From contig JASLBL010000412.1 in the NCBI GenBank assembly GCA_030146615.1, positions 1 through 19,963 of the forward strand: a DNA stretch of 19,963 nucleotides, given 5' to 3'. Shown here in pieces: positions 1 to 7,673 of the stretch. The notes beneath the pieces are model-generated. The model had not been told where the DNA came from, ran no database searches, and saw only the letters and a program-made list of their open reading frames with translations. The first letter of the stretch is position 1. Each line of letters starts with the position of its first letter. The stretch comes from Actinomycetes bacterium. Its GTDB lineage: Bacteria > Actinomycetota > CALGFH01. The position numbers were made by a program, and so were the translations under genes.

Positions 1-1
1 C

Positions 2-1852
2 CTCACCGTCACCGACCAGCGCGGGGTGGTCGTGGCCGCGCCCGGGACGTCGCGGGTCGGGCTCCAGTCGCGGCAGGGGGACCCGCTGGTCGACGCCGCC
101 CTCCAGGGGCGGTCCGGGGTCAGCGAGCGCACCACCGCCGCCGGCAGGGCCGTCTCGGCCTACCTGCCGGTGCCCAGCCTGGGCTGGACAGTCACCGCCG
201 ACGTGGCCACCGGCACCGCCTTCGCCCCCATCGCCGAGCTGCGGCGCACCGTGCCCACCATCGGGGCCGTGCTCGGGCTGGTCCTGCTGGCCGGGCTGGC
301 CCTGCTGAGCCGGGCCCTGCGCGAGCGCACCCGGGCCGAGCAGCGGATGATGGACGGCGAGGCCCGGACCCGGGAGATGCTGGAGGCGACCGCCGAGGCG
401 TTCATCTCGATGGACACCGACGGGGTCGTCACCATCTGGAACTCCCGGGCCACCGAGACCTTCGGCTGGACCAGCGACGAGGCGGTCGGGCGGCCGCTGG
501 CCGAGCTGATCATCCCCGAGCCGGCGCGCAAGGCCCACGACCGGGGCCGCCGCCGGTTCCTGGAGACCGGCGAGGGGCCGCTGCTGAACCGGCGGGTCGA
601 GGTGACCGCGGTCCACAAGGACGGCCGCCTGTTTCCGGTCGAGCTGGTCATCTGGCCGGTCGGGTCGGGGCCGGAGACGGTGTTCAACGCCTTCGCCCAC
701 GACATCAGCGAGCGGCGCCAGAGCGAGGAGGCCGTCCGGGCCAGCGAGGAGCGCCTCGCCCTGGCCCTGGACGCCTCCAGCATGGGCTACTGGGACCGGG
801 ACCTGGTCAGCGGCCAGGTCGTCTGGTCGACGGCCCTGGCCGACCTGCTCGGGGTCGGCCACGCCACCCTCGGCCACGACCTGGCCCTGGTCCAGCATGT
901 GCACCCCGCCGACCGGGAGGCCGTGACCCGGTGGGTGTCGGGACCGGCCGCCGGCGGAGGGCCCGACGAGCTCCAGTTCCGGCTGGACGGGCCCGAGGAG
1001 GCGACCCGGTGGATGAGCGGGCGGGCACGCGTCTACGTCGACGCCAACGGCCACCCGGTGCGCAAGGTCGGCGTGGTCGCCGAGGTCACCGACCGCCGCC
1101 GGGCCGAGCAGGCCATCGAGCAGGCCAAGCAGGAGGCGGACCGGGCCAACCGGGCCAAGAGCGAGTTCCTGTCCAAGATGAGCCACGAGCTGCGGACCCC
1201 GCTCAACGCCATCCTCGGGTTCGGCCAGCTGCTCCAGCTCGACGACCTCACCCCCGAGCAGTCCGACAGCGTCGACCACATGCTGCGGGGCGGCCGGCAC
1301 CTGCTCGAGCTGATCAACGAGGTCCTCGACATCTCCCGGATCGAGTCCGGCAACCTGTCGCTGTCGCCCGAGCCGGTCGACCTGCTCGAGGTCATCAAGG
1401 ACTCCGTCGACCTGATCCGCCCGCTGGCCGCCGCGCGCCAGCTCACCATCCAGGTCCCGTCGCCGGACGACCGAGGCTGGACGGTCCAGGCCGACCGCCA
1501 GCGGCTCAAGCAGGTCCTGCTGAACCTGGCCTCCAACGCGGTCAAGTACAACCGCCACGGCGGCACCATCCGGGTCGCCTGCCAGGCGACACCAGAGGGG
1601 CGGGTGGCGATCGTCGTCCAGGACACCGGGCCTGGGCTGTCGGCCGACAAGCTGGCCCGGCTGTTCAACCCGTTCGACCGCCTCGGGGCCGAGGAGACCG
1701 AGGTCCAGGGCACCGGCATGGGCCTGGCCCTCTCCAAGGGGCTGATGGAGGCGATGGGCGGCGAACTGACCGCCGAGAGCGTCGAAGGGTCGGGGACCAC
1801 CTTCACCGTCGAGCTGACCCAGGTGGCCGAGGTGCCCGGCCCGGTGCGTTAG
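2..1852 (+). CDS. PAS-PAS sensor histidine kinase, 5' truncated by the window edge
   Basis: The reading frame is open from base 2, so the true start lies upstream; an internal GTG at 26 is not taken as the start. Numbering from that GTG, residues 1-75 look like the end of an extracellular sensor domain, perhaps Cache-like. A membrane segment follows at about 75-97, then a PAS domain (about 115-230, ending in a PAC-type AHDISERRQ), a second PAS/PAC (about 240-357) and a HisKA dimerisation helix with the H-box FLSKMSHELRTPLN (phospho-accepting His about 387). The HATPase domain has the N box LNLASNAVKY, G1 DTGPG and G2 GTGMGLAL. It should autophosphorylate and pass phosphate to a response regulator. 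There is no receiver domain in the protein and no regulator gene next to it here, so its target is unknown. It converges on the next gene. Confidence 0.95.
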   Translation, partial: LTVTDQRGVVVAAPGTSRVGLQSRQGDPLVDAALQGRSGVSERTTAAGRAVSAYLPVPSLGWTVTADVATGTAFAPIAELRRTVPTIGAVLGLVLLAGLALLSRALRERTRAEQRMMDGEARTREMLEATAEAFISMDTDGVVTIWNSRATETFGWTSDEAVGRPLAELIIPEPARKAHDRGRRRFLETGEGPLLNRRVEVTAVHKDGRLFPVELVIWPVGSGPETVFNAFAHDISERRQSEEAVRASEERLALALDASSMGYWDRDLVSGQVVWSTALADLLGVGHATLGHDLALVQHVHPADREAVTRWVSGPAAGGGPDELQFRLDGPEEATRWMSGRARVYVDANGHPVRKVGVVAEVTDRRRAEQAIEQAKQEADRANRAKSEFLSKMSHELRTPLNAILGFGQLLQLDDLTPEQSDSVDHMLRGGRHLLELINEVLDISRIESGNLSLSPEPVDLLEVIKDSVDLIRPLAAARQLTIQVPSPDDRGWTVQADRQRLKQVLLNLASNAVKYNRHGGTIRVACQATPEGRVAIVVQDTGPGLSADKLARLFNPFDRLGAEETEVQGTGMGLALSKGLMEAMGGELTAESVEGSGTTFTVELTQVAEVPGPVR

Positions 1853-1869
1853 GCCCGGTGCGTTAGGCC
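1838..1869. repeat. 14-bp tandem repeat across two convergent stop codons
   Basis: The unit GGCCCGGTGCGTTA occurs twice in a row (1838-1851 and 1852-1865), followed by four more matching bases. The first copy carries the TAG stop of the plus-strand kinase (1850-1852). The second copy carries the TAA stop of the minus-strand glycosyltransferase gene (1863-1865, read in reverse). It looks like a small slippage duplication between two convergent genes. No terminator hairpin with a T tract is visible here. Confidence 0.85.
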
Positions 1870-3353
1870 GAGCGCTCGCGGGACTGCGACTGCTTGGTCC
1901 GCTCGGGGACCTGGGCCACGCAGAGGATGGACTGGCCGAAGCGGGGCTGGATGCGGCGCTCGAGGGCCCGCTCGGCCGGCACGACCACGCGGTCGTACAG
2001 GTTGACCAGGGCCGGGGTGGGGCGGGCCTGGCGGCCGACCCGGACCGCGGCCCACCAGGCCAGCCCGCCGAGCAGGTTGACCGGGCGGATGACCTCGGGG
2101 ACCAGGCCGGCGGCCTCCACGGTGGCCCGCAGGCTGTCGGGGGTGTAGCGGCGCAGGTGGCCGAGGGCGTCGTCGAACGCCCCGGCCAGGGACGGGAAGG
2201 CCGGCACGACCAGCAGGACCCGGCCGCCGGCGGCGGCCGCCCTGCCCATCGACCGGAGGGCGGCCACGTCGTCGTCCATGCGCTCCAGGACATTCAGGGC
2301 CACCACCGAGTCGACCGGCGGCTCGACCTTGAGCTTGAGCACGTCGGCAGCCACGACCTCGATGCCGGGCCGCTCGCCGAACCGCTCGTCGAGGGCCCGG
2401 ACGCAGATCGGGTCGTTGTCGTTGACGATCAGGCGGTCGCGGTCCAGCAGCTGGGCCGAGAAGTCGCCGAGGCCGGCCCCGACCTCGAGCACCGACGGGC
2501 CCAGGTAGGGGGCGAGCAGCCCGTGCAGGTAGCGGCGGTAGCGGTGGGCCGTGGCCAGGTCCTCCAGGCCGAGGGTGTGGATGGTGGCGCCGCCCTCGAC
2601 GGCCCGCATCACCCCGGGCTCGTCGGGGGCGCCGAAGGCGGCCGGGCCGGTCCGCTCGGGCGGGCGGCGCAGCCGGTAGCGGGCCACCGCCCCGGCGGCC
2701 AGGAAGCCGTCCTTGAAGTGGATCTTCTTGCCCTCGGCGTAGGTGCGGGCCCGGTAGCTGATCGGCACCTCGAAGATGACCAGGCCCTTGCGCAGGAAGT
2801 GGGCGGTCAGCTCCATCTCGACGGTGAAGGTCTTGGCGGTCAGCTTCAGCCCGCGGAACGCCTGGCGGGTGAACACCTTGTAGCCGGTGTAGACGTCCGA
2901 CAGGTAGCGGTTGAAGGCCACGTTGACCATCAGGTTGAGCAGCCGGTTGGCGACCCGGTGGGTGTAGTAGAGGCCGGCCGCGCTGCCCCGGAAGCGGCTG
3001 CCGTAGACGACATCGTAGTCGCCGTCCAGGATCGGCTCGATCAGCGCTGGCAGGTCGCGCGGGTCGTACTCGAGGTCGGCGTCCTGGATACAGAGGATGT
3101 CGCCGGTGGCCGCCTCCAGGCCCGTCTTGACGGCCGCGCCCTTGCCCCGGTTGGTGGGGTGGACGATCACCCGGACGTCGTCGCGGGGCAGCGGGTCGAG
3201 CAGGCTGCGGCCGGCGTCGGTCGATCCGTCGTCGACGAAGATCAGCTCCGTCTCCAGGCCAAGGGCGTTGAAGTCGACCTTGAGGAGGCGGTCGATCACC
3301 GTCGGGAGCGTCCGCAGTTCGTTGTAGAACGGGACGACCACCGACAGCTTCAT
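1863..3353 (-). CDS. Bifunctional GT2 glycosyltransferase / SAM methyltransferase fusion
   Basis: The protein has 496 residues and two domains. Residues 1-230 are a GT2 (GT-A) glycosyltransferase of the polyprenyl-phosphate sugar transferase (DPM1/ArnC-like) type: KLSVVVPFYNE at the start, DDGSTD (41-46), QDADLEYDP (90-98, metal/nucleotide-binding Asp pair) and YGSRF (117-121). Residues about 270-415 are a class I SAM methyltransferase: motif I VLEVGAGLGDFS (288-299), NVLERMDDD (354-362) and GHLRRYTPDSL (398-408). There are no long hydrophobic membrane segments, unlike many ArnC-like proteins. The start ATG at 3353 is chosen because GGAGG (3362-3366) lies 8 bases upstream; the frame stays open further upstream but overlaps the neighbouring gene. 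It follows TIGR03089 on the same strand after 97 bases. The sugar and the methyl acceptor cannot be read from the sequence. Confidence 0.9.
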   Translation of the reverse strand: MKLSVVVPFYNELRTLPTVIDRLLKVDFNALGLETELIFVDDGSTDAGRSLLDPLPRDDVRVIVHPTNRGKGAAVKTGLEAATGDILCIQDADLEYDPRDLPALIEPILDGDYDVVYGSRFRGSAAGLYYTHRVANRLLNLMVNVAFNRYLSDVYTGYKVFTRQAFRGLKLTAKTFTVEMELTAHFLRKGLVIFEVPISYRARTYAEGKKIHFKDGFLAAGAVARYRLRRPPERTGPAAFGAPDEPGVMRAVEGGATIHTLGLEDLATAHRYRRYLHGLLAPYLGPSVLEVGAGLGDFSAQLLDRDRLIVNDNDPICVRALDERFGERPGIEVVAADVLKLKVEPPVDSVVALNVLERMDDDVAALRSMGRAAAAGGRVLLVVPAFPSLAGAFDDALGHLRRYTPDSLRATVEAAGLVPEVIRPVNLLGGLAWWAAVRVGRQARPTPALVNLYDRVVVPAERALERRIQPRFGQSILCVAQVPERTKQSQSRERSA

Positions 3354-3359
3354 GGACAT

Positions 3360-3368
3360 CTCCTCCCC
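3360..3368 (-). promoter_or_regulatory. Ribosome binding site for the GT2-methyltransferase fusion
   Basis: The minus strand reads GGGGAGGAG, then ATGTCCATG. The first ATG (3359) directly abuts the Shine-Dalgarno, while the second (3353) sits 8 bases after GGAGG. The second is therefore the likely start. Confidence 0.7.
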
Positions 3369-3385
3369 ATTCGGCAGCAGCCGGC

Positions 3386-3391
3386 AAAGTA
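3386..3391 (-). promoter_or_regulatory. Possible -10 element for the GT2-methyltransferase gene
   Basis: TACTTT on the minus strand fits the actinobacterial TANNNT pattern and lies 32 bases before the start codon. The hexamer 17 bases upstream (TCCAGA) matches TTGACA at only three positions, so this is weak. The gene may equally be read from the TIGR03089 promoter. Confidence 0.25.
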
Positions 3392-3450
3392 CCATGTCGC
3401 GGCAGCCTTCTGGAGAGAGGGTCGTCGTCCACGAGAGGTCGCTTGAGCGG

Positions 3451-4323
3451 TCAGTCATCGAGCACCACCCGCAACCTTGAGCGATCAAGTTCGGGTGGGG
3501 GCGGTCCGGCGTCGCGGACCGCGGCGCCCTGGGCGGGCTCGAGCACGGCCACCGTGACCCGCTCGTCGGCCACCCGCTTCCAGAAGCGGGCCGGGTCGAG
3601 CCCGGCCGACAGGACCACCCCGGCGCCGCTGAGGAACGGGGCCAGCAGCCCGGCCGCGGCCCCGCCGACGGTCAGCAGCGGCCGCCCCGACAGCAGCCGG
3701 TCGGCGTCGCCCAGGCCGGTGCGCCCGGCCAGGGCCGCCGCCTGCTCGCGCAGCCCGGCCATGGTCGCGGCCTCGCCGCCGGCGGTGAGGGCGTCGCCGT
3801 CCGGGTCGGGCCCGCCGTCGAACTCGTCCCCCATGCTGGGGACGAGCCGGGAGAAGCTGAGCGCCTTGCCCAGGTCGCGCTGGCTGCGGCCGAGCAGGTC
3901 GGCGGTCAGGGCCACCACCGTGGTCCCGCCGAGGGCCACCTCGGCGAACGCCAGGTGCTCCTCGCGCACGAACGCGGCGACAAGGTCCGGGGGGGTCCGG
4001 GGGGGCGCTTGCTGCCCCTCCGGTGGGTCAGGGTCGAGGACGACGACGGAGACTCCGGCGCGCCAGCAGGCAGCCAGCACGACCGGGGTCTGCCAGTGGT
4101 CGGCGAGCACGGCCCCGACCCGGTCGCCTGGCTCGGTCCCGAGCTCGTCGACGAGCAGGTTGGCCGTCTTGGCGACCCAGTTTCCGAATGTCTTGTACGA
4201 CAGCTCGACCCGCTCGTCCCGGTGGTCGTCGTACCAGGTGATGAACGGCTTGTCGCCGTAGCGCCCGGTCAGGCGCTCGGCGGCGACGTTGAAGCTGTCG
4301 AACGCGGCGCCCGAGGTGTTCAC
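3451..4323 (-). CDS. TIGR03089 family protein (AMP-binding-like, degenerate)
   Basis: The protein has 290 residues from a GTG start at 4323. It resembles the N-terminal subdomain of acyl-CoA synthetase/AMP-binding (ANL) enzymes: ITWYDD, then LSYKTFGNWVAKTANLLVDE, GDRVGAVLADHWQTPVVLAA and AGVSVVVLDPDPP. This arrangement matches the actinobacterial family TIGR03089, whose function is not established as far as I know. The place of the phosphate-binding loop (normally TSGTTGxPK) appears to be LTAGGEAATMAG, without the lysine, and the C-terminal catalytic subdomain is absent. Adenylating activity is therefore doubtful. It is divergent from an LCP gene, an arrangement I recall from mycobacteria (Rv3268 next to the LCP gene Rv3267). 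The start is supported by a well-placed promoter 8 bases upstream, which implies a leaderless mRNA. Confidence 0.85.
   Translation of the reverse strand: MNTSGAAFDSFNVAAERLTGRYGDKPFITWYDDHRDERVELSYKTFGNWVAKTANLLVDELGTEPGDRVGAVLADHWQTPVVLAACWRAGVSVVVLDPDPPEGQQAPPRTPPDLVAAFVREEHLAFAEVALGGTTVVALTADLLGRSQRDLGKALSFSRLVPSMGDEFDGGPDPDGDALTAGGEAATMAGLREQAAALAGRTGLGDADRLLSGRPLLTVGGAAAGLLAPFLSGAGVVLSAGLDPARFWKRVADERVTVAVLEPAQGAAVRDAGPPPPELDRSRLRVVLDD
3984..4005. repeat. 10-bp G-rich tandem repeat with two G7 runs
   Basis: The unit GGTCCGGGGG is repeated twice plus two bases, giving G7 runs at 3989-3995 and 3999-4005. It lies inside the TIGR03089 coding sequence and encodes a Pro-rich stretch (PPRTPPD) on the minus strand. 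Split as G3-N1-G3-N3-G3-N1-G3, it fits the canonical intramolecular G-quadruplex pattern on the plus strand. Confidence 0.8.
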
Positions 4324-4331
4324 GGACGCGC

Positions 4332-4360
4332 ATGCTAGGCTCTTCAAATCCCTAGGCCAA
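4332..4360 (-). promoter_or_regulatory. Promoter of the TIGR03089 gene, probably leaderless
   Basis: On the minus strand, a -35-like TTGGCC (4355-4360) is followed by exactly 17 bases (4338-4354), then a -10-like TAGCAT (4332-4337). Eight bases later comes the GTG start (4323). That spacing puts transcription initiation at or within a base or two of the start codon. No Shine-Dalgarno is present, as expected for leaderless genes, which are common in actinobacteria. Confidence 0.55.
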
Positions 4361-4393
4361 ATTGCCCGCCTCCGACAGGAGTCCGCTCGAACC

Positions 4394-5779
4394 GTGACCG
4401 ACCGCAGGGCGACCACGTTCCAGGGATCGAACGACCGGTGGGCCAACCTCGAGGCGCTCGGCGCCGCGGCCGGCCGAAGGCCCCGCCCCAGCAAGCCGAA
4501 GCGGTCGATGAGCTCTCGCCGCCGCCGCAACCTGCTCCGGACCCTGGCCATCATGCTGACGCTGGTGGTCGTCCTGGCCGGGGCGGGGGTCGTCTGGGCC
4601 TACCGCTACGCCGACCGGCTGGTCGGCAAGGGCCAGCGGCCGGTGGCCGGGCTGACCCCGGCCGCCGCCGGCCGGCCGATGAACATCCTGCTGGTCGGCT
4701 CCGACTCCCGGGACGGCCTCAGCCGCCGCCAGCTCGGCCGGATCCAGACGGTCGAGGTGGCCGGCCGGCGCACCGACACCATCATCGTCCTGCACGTCAG
4801 CCCGGGGCGGGACAAGGCGGTGATGATCTCGCTCCCAAGGGACCTGCGAGCCAGCGTCAACGGCAGGACCAACAAGATCAACACCGCCTTCGCCTTCGGC
4901 GGCCCCGACCTGCTGGTCAAGACGGTCGAGGAGACCACCGGGCTGACCATCAACCACTACGCCGAGATCGACTTCGCCGGCTTCCTCAACGTCGTCGACG
5001 CCCTCGGCGGGGTGACCCTGTGCAACCGCAGCGGCCACCGCCTGGACGACCGCTACGCCAACCTGCACATGGACCCCGGCTGCCACAAGATGAACGGGGT
5101 CAAGGCCCTGGCCTTCGTCCGGGCCCGCCACGTCGACTCCGACTTCGGCCGCATCGGCCGCCAGCAGGAGTTCATGCGGGCGGTCATGGCCGAGGTGGCC
5201 AGCCGCGGGAACCTGGCCGGCCTGCCCAAGCTGCTGGACGTGGCCGACATCGCCACCGACCACATCAAGACCGACGACGCCCTGAGCACGACCACGGCCA
5301 TCGGCCTGGCCCGACGGCTGCGCAAGCTCGACCCGGGCTCGCTCGACATGCGGGTCTACCCGAGCGTTGCCCGACCGCCGCGCTGCGCCGGCTGCGCCGC
5401 CTTCGTCGACCCGCTGCCCGAGGCGGCGATCCTGATGCGGGCCCTGGCCCGCGACACCGCCACCCTGCCCCCGGTCGGCCTGCCCGGCGGCAAGGGGATC
5501 TCCCTGGCCACCACCCCGGTCACCGTCCTCAACGGCAGCGGGGTCGAGGGGGCTGCGGCCCGGGCCGCCGGCGACCTGCGCCGCCTCGGCGTCCGGGTCG
5601 TCGGCACCGGCAACGCCGCCACCCCCACCGGCGCGGCCTCGACCCTGGCCTACCCGCCGGCCCTGGCCCGCCACGCCCGGCTGCTCGCCTCCGTCCTCGG
5701 CGGCAAGGTCACGCTGGTCAAGGCGGCCGACGGGGCCAGCCTGACCCTGACCGTCGGGTCCGGGTTCCGGCTCCGGTAG
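4394..5779 (+). CDS. LytR-CpsA-Psr (LCP) family glycopolymer ligase with LytR_C domain
   Basis: LCP enzymes transfer lipid-linked glycopolymers onto peptidoglycan outside the membrane. The 461-residue protein has a basic cytoplasmic tail, one membrane helix (about 47-70), an LCP domain (about 96-270) and a C-terminal LytR_C domain (about 374-456, beginning TPVTVLNGSGVEG). Typical LCP motifs are MNILLVGSDSRDG, RRTDTIIVLH, SLPRD (146-150), KINTAFAFGG and the Arg-rich FVRARH with RIGRQQEF. Cys210 and Cys230 sit where actinobacterial LCP proteins often have a disulfide. The start GTG 4394 is chosen because AGGAG (4377-4381) lies 12 bases upstream; an in-frame ATG at 4289 would run inside the divergent gene. 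rmlB follows after 44 bases. Which polymer it ligates is not shown by the sequence. Confidence 0.93.
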   Translation: MTDRRATTFQGSNDRWANLEALGAAAGRRPRPSKPKRSMSSRRRRNLLRTLAIMLTLVVVLAGAGVVWAYRYADRLVGKGQRPVAGLTPAAAGRPMNILLVGSDSRDGLSRRQLGRIQTVEVAGRRTDTIIVLHVSPGRDKAVMISLPRDLRASVNGRTNKINTAFAFGGPDLLVKTVEETTGLTINHYAEIDFAGFLNVVDALGGVTLCNRSGHRLDDRYANLHMDPGCHKMNGVKALAFVRARHVDSDFGRIGRQQEFMRAVMAEVASRGNLAGLPKLLDVADIATDHIKTDDALSTTTAIGLARRLRKLDPGSLDMRVYPSVARPPRCAGCAAFVDPLPEAAILMRALARDTATLPPVGLPGGKGISLATTPVTVLNGSGVEGAAARAAGDLRRLGVRVVGTGNAATPTGAASTLAYPPALARHARLLASVLGGKVTLVKAADGASLTLTVGSGFRLR

Positions 5780-5823
5780 GCTTCCCCGGTCAGCGCCACC
5801 GACCTAGGAGCGGGAGCCGCCCC

Positions 5824-6813
5824 ATGCGCTTCCTCGTGACCGGCGGGGCCGGCTTCATCGGCTCCAACTACGTGCGCCACCTGCTCGCCACCGACCCCGA
5901 CGCGCAGGTGACCAACTTCGACAAGCTCACCTACGCCGGCAACCGGGCCAGCGTGGCCGACCTCGAGGACGACCCCCGGTACCGGTTCGTCCGGGGCGAC
6001 ATCTGCGACCTCGACCAGGTCTCCGAGGTCATCGCCGGCCACGACGTTGTCGTCAACTTCGCCGCCGAGACCCACGTCGACCGCTCGATCGTCGAGCCCC
6101 TGGAGGCGGTGCGGACCAACACCGTCGGCGTGGCCACCCTGGCCGAGGCGGCCCGCCGGACCGGGGTCGGGCGCTTCCTCCAGGTCGGCACCGACGAGGA
6201 GTACGGGACCATCAGCGACGGCTCGTTCGCCGAGGACGACCGGCTGGAGCCGTCCTCGCCGTACTCGGCCGGCAAGGCCGGCGGCTCGCTGGTCGCCCTG
6301 GCCTATGCCGCCACCCACAAGCTGGACGTGGTCGTGACCCGCTGCACCAACAACTACGGGCCCTACCAGTTTCCCGAGAAGGTCATCCCGCTGTTCGTCA
6401 CCAACCTGATGGACGGCCACAAGGTCCCGCTGTACGGCAGCGGCGGCAACATCCGCGACTGGCTGTACGTGCTCGACCACTGCAGCGCCATCGACCTGGT
6501 CCTGCGGCGCGGCCAGACCGGCGCCATCTACAACATCGGCGGCGGCAACGAGGTCACCAACCTGGAGCTGACCCGGCGCATCCTGGCCGCCTTCGGGGCC
6601 GGCGAGGACCGGATCGAGTTCGTGGCCGACCGGCCCGGCCACGACTGGCGCTACTCGCTGGACACGACCAGGGTCCGCGAGCTCGGCTGGGCGCCGGCCC
6701 ACGACTTCGACCAGGGCCTGGCCGAGACGATCGCCTGGTACCGCGAGCACGAGGACTGGTGGCGCCCGATGAAGCCGGCCGAGGCCACCCGGACCCTGGA
6801 CCACGGCAAGTGA
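5824..6813 (+). CDS. rmlB: dTDP-glucose 4,6-dehydratase
   Basis: RmlB converts dTDP-glucose to dTDP-4-keto-6-deoxyglucose, the second step of dTDP-L-rhamnose synthesis in the cytoplasm. The 329-residue protein is an extended short-chain dehydrogenase. It has an NAD-binding motif TGGAGFIGSNY (6-16), VVNFAAETHVDRSI (76-89), the catalytic TDE at 123-125 and the YxxxK pair Tyr147/Lys151. Family signatures CTNNYGPYQFPEKVIPLF (174-191) and DRPGHDWRYSLD (269-280) follow. Two small departures are TDEEYG where TDEVYG is usual, and YSAGKAGGS where YSASKA is usual; catalytic residues are intact. GGGAG (5812-5816) lies 7 bases before the ATG. Its last four bases overlap the start of rmlD, so the two are likely translated together. 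rmlA and rmlC are not in this window. Confidence 0.96.
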   Translation: MRFLVTGGAGFIGSNYVRHLLATDPDAQVTNFDKLTYAGNRASVADLEDDPRYRFVRGDICDLDQVSEVIAGHDVVVNFAAETHVDRSIVEPLEAVRTNTVGVATLAEAARRTGVGRFLQVGTDEEYGTISDGSFAEDDRLEPSSPYSAGKAGGSLVALAYAATHKLDVVVTRCTNNYGPYQFPEKVIPLFVTNLMDGHKVPLYGSGGNIRDWLYVLDHCSAIDLVLRRGQTGAIYNIGGGNEVTNLELTRRILAAFGAGEDRIEFVADRPGHDWRYSLDTTRVRELGWAPAHDFDQGLAETIAWYREHEDWWRPMKPAEATRTLDHGK

Positions 6814-7664
6814 GAGTGCTCCTCACCGGGGCCGGGGGGCAGGTGGGGCGGGCCCTGCAAGCCTCGTTCGGCGACGCCAAGGAGCTGGTCGCCCTCGACC
6901 GAGCCGCCCTCGACATCACCAGCTGGCCGGCGGTCGCCGACACCGTCGCCGAGCTGGCCCCCGACCTGGTCGTGAACGCGGCCGCCTGGACCGACGTCGA
7001 CGGCTGCGAGGGGGACCCCGACCGGGCCTTCCTGGCCAACTGCGCCGGCCCCCGCCACCTGGCCCTGGCCTGCCGGGAGGTCGACGCCGAGCTGATCCAC
7101 CTGTCCACCGACTACGTGTTCGACGGCGCCGCCGCCGCGACCCGCCCCGACGGCTACGGCGAGGACGACCAGCCCGCCCCGGCCAGCGTCTACGGCCGCT
7201 CCAAGCTGGCCGGCGAGCAGGCCGTGCGCGACCTCTGGGGCCGCAGCTACACCGTCCGCACGGCCTGGGTGTACGGGGTCGGGGGCCGCAACTTCGTGGC
7301 CACCATCCGCCGCCTGGCCGCCGAGCGCGACACCCTCCGGGTGGTCGACGACCAGGTGGGCAGCCCGACCTATGCGGCCGACCTGGCCGACGGCATCCGC
7401 GCCCTCCACCGCACCGGCCAGCACGGCACCTACCACCTCACCAACCAGGGCGCCTGCTCCTGGTTCGAGCTGGCCCGGGCCGTCCTGGCCGCCACCGGCC
7501 AGGACCCCGACCGAGTCCAGCCGACCACCACCGCCGAGTTCCCCCGGCCGGCCCCCCGTCCCGCCTTCTCGGTCCTGGACAACCGCCTGGCCCGCCTGGC
7601 CGGCGTGCCCCCCCTGCGGCCCTGGCCCGACGCCCTGGCCGCCTACCTGGCCGCCGCCGGATGA
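6810..7664 (+). CDS. rmlD: dTDP-4-dehydrorhamnose reductase
   Basis: RmlD performs the last step of dTDP-L-rhamnose synthesis, reducing dTDP-4-keto-rhamnose with NAD(P)H. The 284-residue protein begins with the Rossmann motif LLTGAGGQVGRAL. It then has NAAAWTDVDGCE, LSTDYVFDG (catalytic Thr/Asp around 100-101) and VYGRSKLAGE with Tyr128 and Lys132 of the YxxxK pair. WVYG, DDQVGSPTYAADLA and GTYHLTNQG, all typical of RmlD, follow. The GTG start (6810-6812) overlaps the rmlB stop as GTGA, a classic translational coupling. In mycobacteria rmlD also lies near an LCP gene and TIGR03089, so the grouping here is consistent with an old cell-wall cluster. Confidence 0.95.
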   Translation: MRVLLTGAGGQVGRALQASFGDAKELVALDRAALDITSWPAVADTVAELAPDLVVNAAAWTDVDGCEGDPDRAFLANCAGPRHLALACREVDAELIHLSTDYVFDGAAAATRPDGYGEDDQPAPASVYGRSKLAGEQAVRDLWGRSYTVRTAWVYGVGGRNFVATIRRLAAERDTLRVVDDQVGSPTYAADLADGIRALHRTGQHGTYHLTNQGACSWFELARAVLAATGQDPDRVQPTTTAEFPRPAPRPAFSVLDNRLARLAGVPPLRPWPDALAAYLAAAG

Positions 7665-7673
7665 CCTGATCCG

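Noticed and set aside
2157..3446. 429-codon open frame opposite the GT2-methyltransferase fusion
   Set aside because: It is an antisense shadow with Val/Gly/Gln-rich composition and no recognisable motifs; the minus-strand frame has complete glycosyltransferase and methyltransferase motifs.
4289..4393. Upstream ATG start at 4289 for the first LCP protein
   Set aside because: It would begin inside the divergent TIGR03089 gene, has no Shine-Dalgarno, and adds 35 residues unlike an LCP N-terminus. GTG 4394 with AGGAG upstream fits better.
5824..6813. TDEEYG and YSAGK variants in RmlB as a sign of altered function
   Set aside because: The catalytic Thr-Asp-Glu and Tyr/Lys residues are intact and the rest of the RmlB signatures are standard; the changes affect neighbouring positions only.
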